The translations under genes and the position numbers were made by a program. Below are positions 13,701 to 27,500 of a stretch of DNA of 64,000 nt, piece after piece (the stretch's first letter is position 1; each line of letters opens with the position of its first letter). The DNA comes from Rhodeus uyekii (taxonomy: Eukaryota > Chordata > Actinopteri > Cypriniformes > Acheilognathidae): contig JAWRVZ010000038.1 in assembly GCA_037043235.1 (NCBI GenBank), forward strand, positions 2,319,001-2,383,000, read 5' to 3'. A model generated the notes under the pieces. That model worked only from the letters and a program-made list of their open reading frames with translations. It searched no databases and was not told the origin of the DNA.

Positions 13701-15511
13701 TTGAATTAACTGTAATTTTCTTACTATTGTCACACAGTTTTTTTTCTTGATTTAATCATAAATTTACCGCAATTTAGTGAAATCTATGCTTATACAAATT
13801 GCCAATGAAGAAGGAGAAATGTGTGCATGTATAGTAAAAACTTCATACAGAAAAGTCATTTCTGAGGCTTTTACCTTTGTATCCAGCTGCATTGGTTTTC
13901 CAGTCACTAGCTTTCAGGTGAGCCTGTCTTGATGTCTTTACAAGGAGATGTTGAACATCTCTCCAGGTTATCAGAGGACTGAAAAAGAAAAGAGAAAAGT
14001 TTTTAACCCTTTTGAGTTTTATTGGTCAATTGAAAATGTTTTCTATGGAAAAACAGCTATTTCACTTTATTTGAAAATTTAGTAAAGAAAAATTGTTAAC
14101 AGAACTAAATATGAATTCTGCACAAACTGCACATTTATGCACACACATGTATATATATATATAAATACATATATATAAATACATACACACAAAATGAAGA
14201 GGCAGTCTTTGGTTTTTAAATGCAATAACTAATACTACTAACTTTATGTAAAGCATTTTCTACTTTGAATTATGATACTGCTTGTTTCATCTTTACATTT
14301 TTTTATCTTGCTTGATACATCTTTCTTTTTTTTTATATGGACCAATTGTTTTGTTGCGGACCCGAGTGCAATTGCAATACATTCATTTATGCCTAAACTA
14401 ACCAAACTGAGAGGGAAATTGTGCCAGATTCTGAAACAGTGATGTCAGAATTTTTGGGTGAACCATCCCTTTAAATCAATAAATGAAAGTTAGTTAAAAC
14501 ACTGAAACATCAAGAAGCAATGCAGCTTTCTGCAACTGAATGGAAACCTCACTTTGCCTCCAGAGCGAGAGCGATGACTCCCGCCACCATCGGTGCAGAT
14601 ACCGAGGTGCCCGTGTGGCCATCGGTACACCTTTGCCGCAGGTCTGTGGTTACCTGGCACCAGAGACATATGAATACAGAGAGTTAACAATTTCAATTTA
14701 GTAGACGTGCATGACTCTAAAACAAAAACAGAGAAACAGAAGCATGTGCATATTTACTTGCACATTTTGTCTTTAAATCTTATTAGCAGGTATGGCAGGT
14801 CTTCAAAATTTGTGTGCAGCCACTTCTTCCATTAAAAATACACTTAATATTCAGTAAAATGTTTGATCTGACTGCAGTTATGAGTGGTGAGAGCAAAACA
14901 TGAACAGAACTGAGCTGGATGATGAGAGCTGCTTTATAGCTGAAATAAATATGTTTCATAATTGACTAATTTTGCAACATCACTACTTATTGAACTGAAC
15001 TGATTCAACACTAAACTGACTAGAGCGGAATAATGACAATTGTCTTTTAAGAGATGCTTTATAGCAGAAATTGAATTTGTCTCATATTTTTAATCAGAGT
15101 TTTAATCATTGATTTTCGTTACTTCCCTGTTTATTAATATGAAGATGCTTTGAAACAATCTGTATTGTATTGCGCGCTATATAAAATAAAGTGACTTGAC
15201 TTGACTAGAGAGAAATGATGCAGGCATTCAGCTATTCTCTGAAAAAATGCGCTTTCATGACAGTGAAGGGACGAGTGGTTTTCTGCTAAGTGCTCTGTAA
15301 ATATTCCGTCGTTGAGGTTTTCTGGGAAACAGCGGGTCACCCACAGAGCTGCTCTGGTAGCCCGCAGTCAGAGCGCTCGAATGTGTCTTTAATCAAACAT
15401 GAGCTTGATTACACTGGCGTTTCTCAAAAGAACAAACATGAATGGGGTCAGTGCCACTGACAGTGTCCCGAAGATGATGCTGAGATAGAAGACAAATGCT
15501 TTTGTCCAATA

Positions 15512-15545
<34 letters not shown>

Positions 15546-18500
15546 TGTTTTGGCGGGCGGAGGGGTTTTGTTCATGTTTAGCAAACAACATTTACAGTAA
15601 ATAGTCTTTTATATTGTCTGAAGACAAAGTAAGGAATGTTTTAACACTTCTCATTAACCATCTGCATGTTTAAGGAAACAAAATGTAAGAAGCTTTTAAG
15701 GTTACAAATTTTAAAAAGCATTTTGCTAATTAAAGATTAATACAAATTATTCAATTTTTCACTATCATCAAAAAGTCTTTAAAAATCATTAAAAAGGGAA
15801 CAGGGAAAAACTACATTTAATTGGTATTAGGGTTGGATGATAAAATGAAGAAAAAAATCTAAACATATTTTTGTGTGAAATAAAACAAATAAAACTTGAT
15901 TTTACCCACTGGGTGTTGATTGGATTGTAAAAAGTGAGAATTTCATACAGAAAAAGAGGCAGAAGTCAATGCATTTGGCTGCATTACATACAAGACATTT
16001 TGATGAAAGATGAATTATTATTTTTATTATATACAAATGCATGAATGCATTGTTCAGAATAAGCCCAGTAACGTGCATTAAGAAAATAAATAGGATCGAT
16101 ATTGATTTAATGCCTATAAAGATTATTTATTTTCCTATAGAAGCCATAATTTAGAGCATACTTTTAAAAAAAATTGCTGTTAAAAAAGTGCCAAATTCTG
16201 ACAGTAACATACTTTGTTTTCCATTAACAAAATGCATTCTGGGAAATATTGTTCATGGTAAGAAACTTCTGCTAATCTACAGTAATGATGTATTACAGAT
16301 TTATTGTCTACATTGTGGGCTGGTGCGTTTTTTAAGAAATAGCATAGTGATACAGAACAGGTATTTCATAAGAGTTTGACCACAAGCATCCTATCCATGT
16401 TTGCAGTGCTCATGACAGGAATACATGTGGAAAATAGAAGAAAGCTATTTTGTTTTTATGGTAATAAGCTGTGAAGCAATTCTTATAGATTACTGCCAGT
16501 ATTTTACTTTTTTTTACAGTTAACAATTGTGGTACAGTAGGTTAAAAATGTTTAACAAGAGAAATAAAGACGATTTTGCTGCTAAGTAAATAGTCATGGA
16601 AAGACTGGGTCTTAAAAATTTTGAAAAGCGGCATGACATGAGAAATCAAATTTGCCTTGCTTTTTGGTTGTATTCGTTCCACTAGTCTGAAAGAAAGAAA
16701 AAAACACTTTTTGAAAAATCCAAAATATCAAAATGGCCAGATCTTAAGCCTTATTGCCTTCAGAAATAAAAATACTTCAAGGAGCCGCGGACACCCTGTC
16801 AACAAGCTACATTTACATTTATGCATTTGGCTGATGCCTTTATCCCAAGTGACTCACATTGCACAAAATACACATTTCATCAGTCCTTGCTTTCCAAGGG
16901 AATTACACCCATGATCTTGGCATTACTCATGCTAAGCAGAATTGTTTGAGCTACAGGAGGCATGATTTACATCATTTGTAATGGTACTTTAAAATACCAT
17001 TCAAGGTGGAGCCAGATGACTTCCACGCTGATGTTTTACTTAAGTAAACTTTACGTAGGATTAATAATAATTAATATGATGCTCGCTATATCAACACCAC
17101 TAATAAAACAACAGTATTTTCCTGCGTAGACGTGGTTTAAACAAAATTAGTGTGTGAGAAAAGATAAAGAAATCTGTCATGCGTGTGTAAATGAGCTCTT
17201 AAGCCCTTAACTACTAACCAAATACCAGAAGAAAAGCCAAACCCATAGAAGTCATTCTTAAGGATAATGTCATAATCTGCAGTGCTGGAAGAAAAAGCGA
17301 ACACGCACACAAAAAACGCTAATTCCCTTCATCCTCTTGATATCTCCCTGCGGTTTTCCCAGCACATGGGAGCCAGACCAAACATATAGCCCACCCCATT
17401 CTTTTTTCCAAGCGTCTTATTTCATCAATAGATATTTGTGGAAAGAGTCAAACAACAAGAGCTCAGCTGTATTAGCTGAATAAGCAACAGGATCTGGGAC
17501 AGCTGATCTATAGAAGACGTCTGAGTTTTGGCAGACCAACATTAAACACCATATAAAACTGCATTTGTATACTGGTTCAGTCAAAGGTTGTTAGATCGGT
17601 ACATCAATGTTGGGATTTCTCAACAACTTCATCACTCAAAAAGCAAAAAACACACACCTGACTGCTTAGAAATGGAACAGCACGTCCATATTATTCATGT
17701 CTATTGCACAAACAGTCAGAAGTTTTATACTTAGGGTTAGAAAGGGATGAGGAGGAATGAAAGGAGAATGTGTCAGAAATAATTGAGATGAATTGTAGGA
17801 CACAATATGTGGCATCAAGGGAGCAAATGACCTAATAAAACAGAGAACATACTTACGAGGCCAAAAGTAATACAAGGACAAAATGTTGAGTAGATGACAG
17901 ATGGAGAAGACAAATGGAGTACACAAAGATGCATGCTTAAAGGGGTCATATAATGGAACACAAGATTTCCTTTGCTCTTTTGAAATAGAACAACTCAATC
18001 TACTCTGTAGTGCATCGCAACTGGTTATGATTCAGGAAACAAGCATCACAACAGAGAACCAAAAGTGATTATTGCACAAAAGTAAACAAATGTCCTAAAT
18101 ATTAATGAGTTGCAATGTTTCATTAATTACCCTGAGATGCATCCAACAATATGCAAAATATTAACATTTTCATTTCTAAATGTCTCTTGAATTTTGATGG
18201 GTTCAGGCTATTGACAGGCAATAATTAAGAATAATGATGTCAAGAAATCTTGTTCTTTTATTCAGCAAGGATGCATTTAATTGATCAAAAATACGTAAAA
18301 AAAAGTCTATTGCAAATAAATGCTGTTCATTTTAAATTTACATTCATTGCAGAATCCTGAAAAAAATAATAGATAATGATAAGAGTAAATAAAGGTAAAT
18401 AAAATATAATAATAAGAAATGTTTCTTGAGCAGAAAATTATCGAAGAATTAGAATCAGAATAATACGAATAATAGGAATCATGTGACACTGAAGACAATA

Positions 18501-18561
18501 AAGTTGAATCTAATATATATATATATATGTGTGTGTGTGTATATATATATGTGTGTGTATG

Positions 18562-18599
<38 letters not shown>

Positions 18600-21500
18600 T
18601 ACATATTAACATAGAAAACAGTTATTTATATATAACAGACAATTTATTATAATTGTCTTAATACTTAACAGTGTCAGTATTTTACTGTACTTTTGATTAA
18701 ATAAATGCAGCCTTGATTGGCATAAAAACATTGAAAAATCTTGGAAGTCTGAAAGGTACAGCCCTTAATTCTCTGTCTCAAATTCTCTGTCAGAGAAAGG
18801 TCAACCTAATTGAAAAACTGAAATATTACAAAACTAAAATGTTGAAAATGTTTTTAATCAATGGATTACATATTTTATGGGACTTTAGGAGCAAATGAAC
18901 TTTCCGTGGTCTCACAGACGTCTGTGTGAGTGACATTAACATTTGTGGGAACATGGACGCATTACTTAACTATTTTGCGGTCGTAGAACTCTCCGCTGCT
19001 GTATGTGGTGGCGAGGGTGGAGGAGCAGACCTCCAGATACCAGGGCTTGTTGCCATTTTCTGTACTGCTGCTGACAGAAATGGTGTAGATGCTGTTGGTG
19101 TAGCCATCGCATGAGCAGTGATCGCCCTGCCGGCCTCCGTTACCAGACGCCCAAACAAAGATGGAGCCGAGACCCTTACGGCCCTGCAGAGACATGAAAA
19201 CATGTGAACAGGGACTTACAACAAACTTTTTATTTATTTAACCTTTTTTTTTTATTTAACAAAAAACGACACTGCCAAGTTGTCAACAACACTGACAAGA
19301 TTAACAACTATTAATTTATACAAACTTTACAAAGTTTGTAATTTAGTTTTAATTTAGTCTTAATTTAACAACCCTGACAATAACAGTAACTCATTGAGAA
19401 ATCCCTCTTGTTTGTGTGCGCGCGTTTGAGGCAACAACCTTTTTAATTCCCAGTTCAAAGGCTTGTTTGGCCAGAGGCCCCGGTCCGTCCACGGTCTTCC
19501 CGTCATCGTCGGGGCCCCAGCTGGCACTGTAGATGTCAATGTAGTCTGGCCTTATTCCCAGAGACTTGGCCTCCACCACATCAGTCACGTCTCCATCAAG
19601 CATTCGAACACCTTAGTGAAAAAAGGTCATCCAAAAAAAAAACGAACAAATTCAGTCATTGTATAAATACCCCAATGTCGTTCCAAAACTGTATTATTTT
19701 ATTTTCTCTGTGAAACTTAAAATGCAACAAAAATGGATGTTGATTTATCCTGCCAAGCGCTAAAATGCATCATGAAAGTGTCCTAAAAGTACCCCAGTTG
19801 ACTTATGCACTATAAATCATGCCATTTTGTGGTTGAAATGCGAGAACCAATTGTTTGACATCAATGACTTCAAACAAAGTGCAACACTTCTTTATCTATG
19901 AGTTTCAAAGCAATATTACAAAGAGGAAAAACAAAGCAAAGGGAAAAAATCAAAAGACTTAAAAGGGAAAAAAACGACAAAAGATAAAATCAACTGGGGG
20001 GTGACCAAACAGAGTAACTAAAGTGCACCATCTCCATGATAAAAGAAAGAATTTAACTTAATACTTCAACTTAAATGAAAATCAGACCAACTGGAATGGC
20101 AACTAACTGGAATAAATATAAGTTTTATAACTGGAATAAGTTTTAAGTAACAACAACAACCCTGCCCCTAGAAGATTTATTATAAATATTTACAAAAAAA
20201 AGTATACCAAATATTTCAGCACTTAAAGATTTTTTTTTGGGGTGGGCAGACAGTACAATGTGACATTTTAAAACTTTGCTGTTAATTGTCCTACAAAAAT
20301 AACAATATTAAGAATGTGCAAATTGAGAATTCCTTCAAAACTCACGCGGAGGGACAGAATAATATGCCGTATGGTCAGCAACGCACACAAACGTGCAAAA
20401 ATTATATTAAAATCTACTTTGAAATTTACTCTGCTTTGAAACAATCTGTAATGTATAAAGCACTATAGAAATAAATACCTGACATGACAGTCAACTGAAA
20501 TAGGAGGCAGAGGCAGAATTAATCAGCTTAATTAGCTTAATTCAACTCGAGTCAATAAGAGCTTCCTGCCATACTACAATAACAAAGGTGTGTGTGTTTG
20601 TTTTCCTGTGTGCGCTCATGAGACTAGGAAAAAGCCTGACTGTATAATGTGAGAATGTGTGCATGTGCGTTATTTCTAACACCATATGCCCAACACAACG
20701 TTCCTTCCTTGAAACACCTCTAAAGGGAAAAGCACGGGTGTTCAACACCTCTCTATCATTCCTCTCACTTCTAACAAGCTGCATTACACCTCAAATTGAT
20801 TTCTTGACTTCTAAAACAGCACAGAGTAAACACTTTTCTGAACCGCAGAGCAGAAAAACTAATCATTTCTACATTTCTAATTATAGTTAAAGGACATGAA
20901 GTTCTGCAGCAGCCAAGGCGAGGCCGAATAGATTAGAAACGTCATTAGAAGGCGATGAAGTCATTGACTTGAATCTGACACGTATTAGTTTTGGCAGCGT
21001 TTCAGTGATTAAAAGGGGTGGGGGGGGGGGGTCAACTGCTGAGCCAAAAGACCTAAAGCACATCTTTCATTGTGCTAATCTGTCTTTATCTGGCTTTGAA
21101 AAATGGCAAACTCTTTTCAAACATCACTTCACTATTTTTAAGAAAAATATTTTGGAGACAGGACTTGTGATCACAATTGTGATATATGTGCAGCCAACTT
21201 CTGCATGAGGAACAGGCCAATCATCAGTCCACTTTGTGGTTATTGTTGGTTATTTGTGTATTATAATGGAGAAGCTGTCCTGCAACATCTGTCCTACAAA
21301 CATGAACAATTCCTCAAATCAAAGAGTTTTTGTAGGACATCGGACTTCAAGATTTTGAAATGGCAGATGACAAATTAGGCTAACATTTTGCTATTACATA
21401 TATACATATACATTATATATACTAGGATTGCAACTATTATTTTGGCAATTGATTAATCTTTTGGAAATTGGTTATTTCTGCAATAATAATAAAAAAAAAT

Positions 21501-24500
21501 GTTTGTACCTTGGGAATAGCTTTAAAAATGCAAACAAATAAAAATTATATTGATGCAAGCAACATTAAGAAGGGGAAGAGAATAAAAGAGAATAAAAGGG
21601 GAAGAGAATAAAAGAGAAGGGGTTTTATTTATATCACAAAACTAGGTGGTAATATGTGTGGGCATCAAACAGAGAACCTTCAAATCAAGATCTTAAGCAA
21701 CTTTAGCACCACGTAGTGATAGTTACCAAAGATTAGCCAGAATAAAAAAGCAGAGCTGAAAAAATGCTTGTGCTGTTAAAAAAATGCATTCAATATATAT
21801 TTTTTATTTCATAAGATATTATGTTGGAGATGCAATTGATGCGCCACACAGGAAGATGCAATTGCTCCTTAGGAACTCCTCAGGAACCTTCAGTGGCAAT
21901 AATTCCTTTTTGGTTCCATTTAGTTAAGATGCACTGAAAAGATAAAGCATTTCATGATAGAAATCATAATGGTGGCGAGGCAAAAAAGCTGACCTTGAAA
22001 AAAATTAGTTTTATTGACAGACAAGATGCCCAATTTAATTAATTGATCAGAAACAGCGAAACAATATAAAATGTTTGAAAGATTATTAAGAGAGGAGAAG
22101 TATTGACTGCTGACTTATTGACTTTAACAAGCATCCATTGAATTGAGAACAAATCATCCTTCAAATAGTGCAAACTAATGCATAGAGAACAACAAGACAG
22201 ATCTAAAATTAGTTATTTGTTAAAAAAATTTATAGGATTTTACCACCAGCTAAACAACCACCATGAATATCTTATCTGTTGTAGAACTAAAGTGTTCCTG
22301 TTATGCTAATTTAAAGGTTCCTAAATGTTGTTTTGGAGGTCTCCTACAATGATGCATGGTTTCCAAGCATTCAAGAACGTTAAATTTCTTATAATATACA
22401 CTGCAGCATTAGATCTTTCCTCACAATGTCTGAAATGGTTCAATAAAGGATTCAGTCTCTCTAAACCCTTTCTTTCCGAGAGCCTACTCTGCTCTGATTG
22501 GTCCGTTATTGGTCTACTGCTTAAAGCACGTTTCGGAAACAAAACATTAGTTTTTACCTCATCAATTCGAGCTAAAGCCCTCATCCTTTGGAAGTGCACG
22601 CATAGCATCTTCTCAAAAGGTCAACAACACACACATTAAACACTTCAAGATCTCAGCTTCAACAACAGTGTTTGGGGGCGGGTCAAAGTAGATGTCGTTT
22701 GCGGGCAGCCATTGAAGCCTGGAATTATGCAAATGTCTTATAAACCTACCTTTTTCATGCAGGAAGCTAAACTGGAATTACTGAGAACTCATTTTAGGCA
22801 GTTCAGAATCAGGTTTTTTCTTTTGGGAGACAAAAACACCATATATCTTGCACTTTGATCTTTGCAGACCTTTACAATCATAAACAGCTATTTTATACAC
22901 TACATGGAAGGCAATATCTGAAAAAGCATAACAGGGACACTTTAAATATTACTTAAGTGGGTTCACAAACAGTGTGGGTTATGAAATAGATCTTTGGTTT
23001 TAAAGAGTTTCATAAACTCTGGTATAAAAGTCTAATTTAACAACTTTCCTTCAAACTGCTGCAATAGCCAAGTTGCCAACGAGTAAAACTAATGAAAATG
23101 AATGAATACAATATGAGCTTCACACCCTCGCTTGGCTCCAAAAGAGTTTGTATTTGCAGCCATATCCTGTACTCGCAGTTGCAGCGCTAAACTTTATGCA
23201 TTTGGCACACAGTGTAACTGGAACAACACGGGCCAAACCCCGCCAAGTCTGAGAAAAAGGATGCACTTGTTGGCAATACCACCTGCGAGTATAATAAGGA
23301 AATATTTGCGTCTTTCAGCGCAGCTGCGGGCCCAAACAAAGCGTCCCCAGATGGCTGATGGCATATCATGAAATCCGCTTTTTGATTAAAACTGATTGCC
23401 GTTTTCATTGGATTAATTGCTTATAAGCGCATGAATGTAGAGCGGTTTGCTGTCCACTAAATTAATGAACTCTCCGAACACAGGCGGACAGAAGCACGGG
23501 CATCTCGTCGATTTAATCCTGTGTACACATGCGGAATAATCCTGTCTTATCTGCTCTGACTACATCTAAAACCTGTTGCTTGATCAGGGTTTAGCCACTT
23601 GCGGCAACTGGTCAGTTTCGCCAATCCGTGTGTGTTGAGTGTCCGCAGGTCTGTAACTGACATTTATTACAACATAAGCAGAGCATTGAAGTAAACACTC
23701 TGTTTTTTGATAGATGCATACCTCCTATGCGGGCGTTGTAGGCTATACCAACAATGCAGTGCGAGTTGTTGGCTACAGCAGCAACTTCACCTGCACATCG
23801 TGTCCCGTGCCTGAAAGAAAAAAGACACCTTCAGAAGTCACACAAAAAAAGTTTGATTAGAATTGTAATGATCCCAGTCTTGCTTCCCCTTTATTTCCTC
23901 ACTGTATTCTGTCCTCCACACTGTTTATTAAAACTGTAAAGAGGGCAAAAAATTGTTAGTATTACCCGCTAAGTCACTGGATCTGTGATTTAAGTCTCAT
24001 TGTCAACAGCCTACACTACATTGTAAAACAATGATAGTAATTCTAACTGTAAAAATGTGATAGTAAACACCTATGAATGGGTTAACAGCAAATTCCTGTA
24101 CTACTGTATATACAAAGAAAAACAGTAAAATATCTAACCTTACATTTTGTAATTTTCCAGTAACTGTTAAATGTACCATTTATGAAAGTAAAAAGAACAA
24201 ACTATCATATAATTCACAGTGAAAAACCATAAACTGTCATTTCCCATGTGTGACGCTTCACATTTGATGTTTTTTTATTATTATTATTATTATAATTTAT
24301 AGTTTAATAATTAATAGTTTCTTTATAGTTTTCTTTTTATTATCAGGTATGTTCATTAGGGTTTTATGTTATATATTATGATGTTAAATTAATGTTTATT
24401 ACATTATTTTTGTGTCTTTTGTATTTGTGCGCATGTGCATCCTCTATATTTACCTCAGCTTGTGGAAAAGCTACTTGTAAACTTCATGATTCATCATGTG

Positions 24501-27500
24501 TTTTTTCTTCTTTACCACCATTATTTTGAATGATGTCAGTATATGTTAAAAATACGAAGCATATTTAAGTAGCAACAGGGCCTTGCCAATTTAACAGATA
24601 ACAGATTTTTATTTGATTTTTATAGTTTTTCTTAATCATTTTGGCATGTTTCAAAACATTCAAAAGTTCAAAAGAACTCCATGCTTTAAAACCTAGTTAT
24701 TGTCTCAAACTAGTAATTGTAACATTTGGACCTAGGAAAGGTCAATGCTTTAGAAAAGGAAAAATAATACTTTATTCGAACAGTGAATGTTTAAATGAAC
24801 ACTTTTCATTCAACATAAATGTGTTGTATGCAAACAGAAAATTCACATTTGCTTGCTTATTCGTACACTCTACACACAACACATTCTTAAAAAATAAATA
24901 CAAATGTATTTCTACAGAACTGCAGTAGCTGGTGCGCTATAGGGTTGTGTCGTTCCACCATGTTCCCATGTTCAAAAATGTTCGTGATAGTGCTTTCTAT
25001 TTGAATATATTAGCAAAGCTGAATTTTCAGCATTTTAATTCCTCCAGTTTTGAGGGTCACATGATCCTTCAGAAATCATTGCAATATGCCTATCAGGAAC
25101 ATGCATTAAGAAAGTAAATAGATGTAGAAATTGAACTTTTTTCTATTTAATTTGGGTATAATTCCTAAAAACAAAAACTTTGTTTTGGACTCCAAAAGCA
25201 GCACATTTTGAAACTGATATGCCAGTCAATCCTCTGTCCACCACTGTCACAGCTGCAGGCTGCATTAGCAATGCATTAATTGCATTTTTATCTTCTGCAC
25301 TGTTCACTCACTCTCATTCGCTCAGTGCACCTCTTTACCAAAGTCTCCTTTAATAGTTTTTTTCTTTGTCCTCACTCAATTAAGTTTCTGCTCCGGGAGG
25401 CAAGTTCCACACTTCAAAAATGAATTGAACATTGCATTGTTTTCCGTTTCAAATATCCTGATGAGTATTAACAAAACAGCGCTTTGAAGTTTCACCTCAG
25501 CTCTTGGCAGTTCATTCATAAACATGCGGCATGAGCAGAGAACAAGCGTTAAATCAGGTGCTTATCAAAGACAGAGACATTTTCAATTAAATTTACATCA
25601 CACTCAATCCCACAGGATTGGATTGGTTTCAGTGCTTTGCCACAAAAAGCCTCTTCATTCTGTTGACAAGCAAAAATCGCACGAGTCCAGCATTTCGGCT
25701 TAATTTGCATTGCTCCAAATATCACAGCTTATGAGGAAGCAAGATCTTTCAAAACACTGCTGTATTTATTGTAGATCTCGTCCAAGAATTAGCCGGATCT
25801 ACTCAAAATACCCCAGCAACCATTTGCGGCAATCATTCCTAGTCACATAATCAGACACAGTCTGTTTTATTAACTTAGGTGACAAAAATACTATTAGTGT
25901 GAGATTTTAGCACACAGATACAACGATCCATTCGCACGACCCGAGTTGGGCATTAAGTGACCTGGAAACTGCCTAGCAATCACCCAGAACACCCTAACAA
26001 GTGTCTAGCAACCAACCAGAGCAACCAAATAACATCCTAGCAATCATGTATAAATGTACATGTATTATTGCTTGAGTCTCAGGAAGTGTCCACATGAACC
26101 TATAAATTAAACGGCACAATGCATGTCCTTCAGGGTCTCATTTATGATTCTTTTCAAGGCAGTCTTTGAGGACATGATCAATAAAGATGCCCCAGTGTAA
26201 AGTCAACATCATAGGATGGATTTAAATGACCCAGTAAACACTAACAACTTCGCAACCATTTAGAAAATCTTAGCAACCTCCTAGCAAAGTCAATATACCT
26301 TTAAAACGTCAAATCTTTTATTTAAACTACAAAAAGGCTTCAATGACCTTCAAACTTAAAAAAACAACCTTCAAACTTTTTCAAGCAAACAGCTGTTTTT
26401 TATTATTTGACATTTGGTGTAGCTTCTAGCACATAAATTGTGTGCGTCTTGACCTTTGCAGGTCAAAAATAATGTTAAGATGTTCAGAACTCACTTCCTT
26501 CAACACAAGATCATTACGAAAGTCCCATTGGACTTATCTCACTGCTTAATGGATGGTTTTTCACTTATCCAAAGCCTGATAAATCAAAGCAAGACATGCA
26601 CATGTTTGAAGCAAACGAGATGAGTTTAAGTCAAGCCGTGTGTTGAGGAGTCATTTTGAAGCCATCAGGACTCACTTGTTCTCGTTGCTGGAGTCGTATC
26701 GTGGGGTGGGGTCGTAGTCATTGCCATTCACATCGTAACTGGCAAGCTGATCCTAAATGATGGACAAAACACAATAAATAAACCAGTCGATGGACTGAGA
26801 ATAAAATAAACCTATTATATTTTTCCACTGTAGTAATCTAAAATGCTAAAAACGATTAAATAACATTTTAACTAAAACTATTAAAAATATCTTTTATAAA
26901 ATAACGCTCAATAAAATGCTTTTACAGCATTAAGATTAAAATAAACAATTAAGACTAAGCTCCTAAATTTATTCTTTTTATTTTATTTTATTTTAAAATA
27001 AACAATTAAGACTAAAATAACACTTACGAATGCATTTACAGAGATTACAGAAAGTTTATCTCACATAATTCTGAGCCAGATCCGGATGGTTCCTCTCAAT
27101 ACCATCATCCAAGATGGTGATGACCACATTTCGACCTGTGTAACCTCTCTGCCAGGCCGCAAGGATGTTCATTTCTGAACGACAGCGGCTGTTTTTATCA
27201 CTACAGTGCTGGAAGACAATAAGAAATCATTAACATCAACGTACGTTCACTTGCAATCAGTTTCAGGCACGCATTTGACTTTGAAAAAAGGAAATATTGG
27301 AACATTAGAAACACAAGCCTTTATCACTTCGGTAACCTTATGACTCAATCTGTCTGTGAGGAAATATGTCACAGCAAGTGGCCACATGAACCTGTAAATT
27401 AAACAGGACGATTCATGTTTATTCAGCAGCAGAGAGTTGCGTGTCCTTCAGGGTCTCATTTATGATTCTTTTCAGCGCAGTCTTTGAGGGCACTATCAAC

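Larger units (their letters stand above)
13979..18970 (-). other. pcsk6: pcsk6 introns 8 and 9
   Basis: Interrupted only by exon 9. Contains a TA microsatellite (about 14145-14190), one end of a TTAA-type miniature element (14439-14476), an interspersed repeat (14862-15206), a GT run (about 15512-15548), a SINE (16806-16960) and a diverged cyprinid repeat split by a TA/TG microsatellite (18250-18720). 15600-16790 and 17000-17930 show nothing identifiable. Confidence 0.7.
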
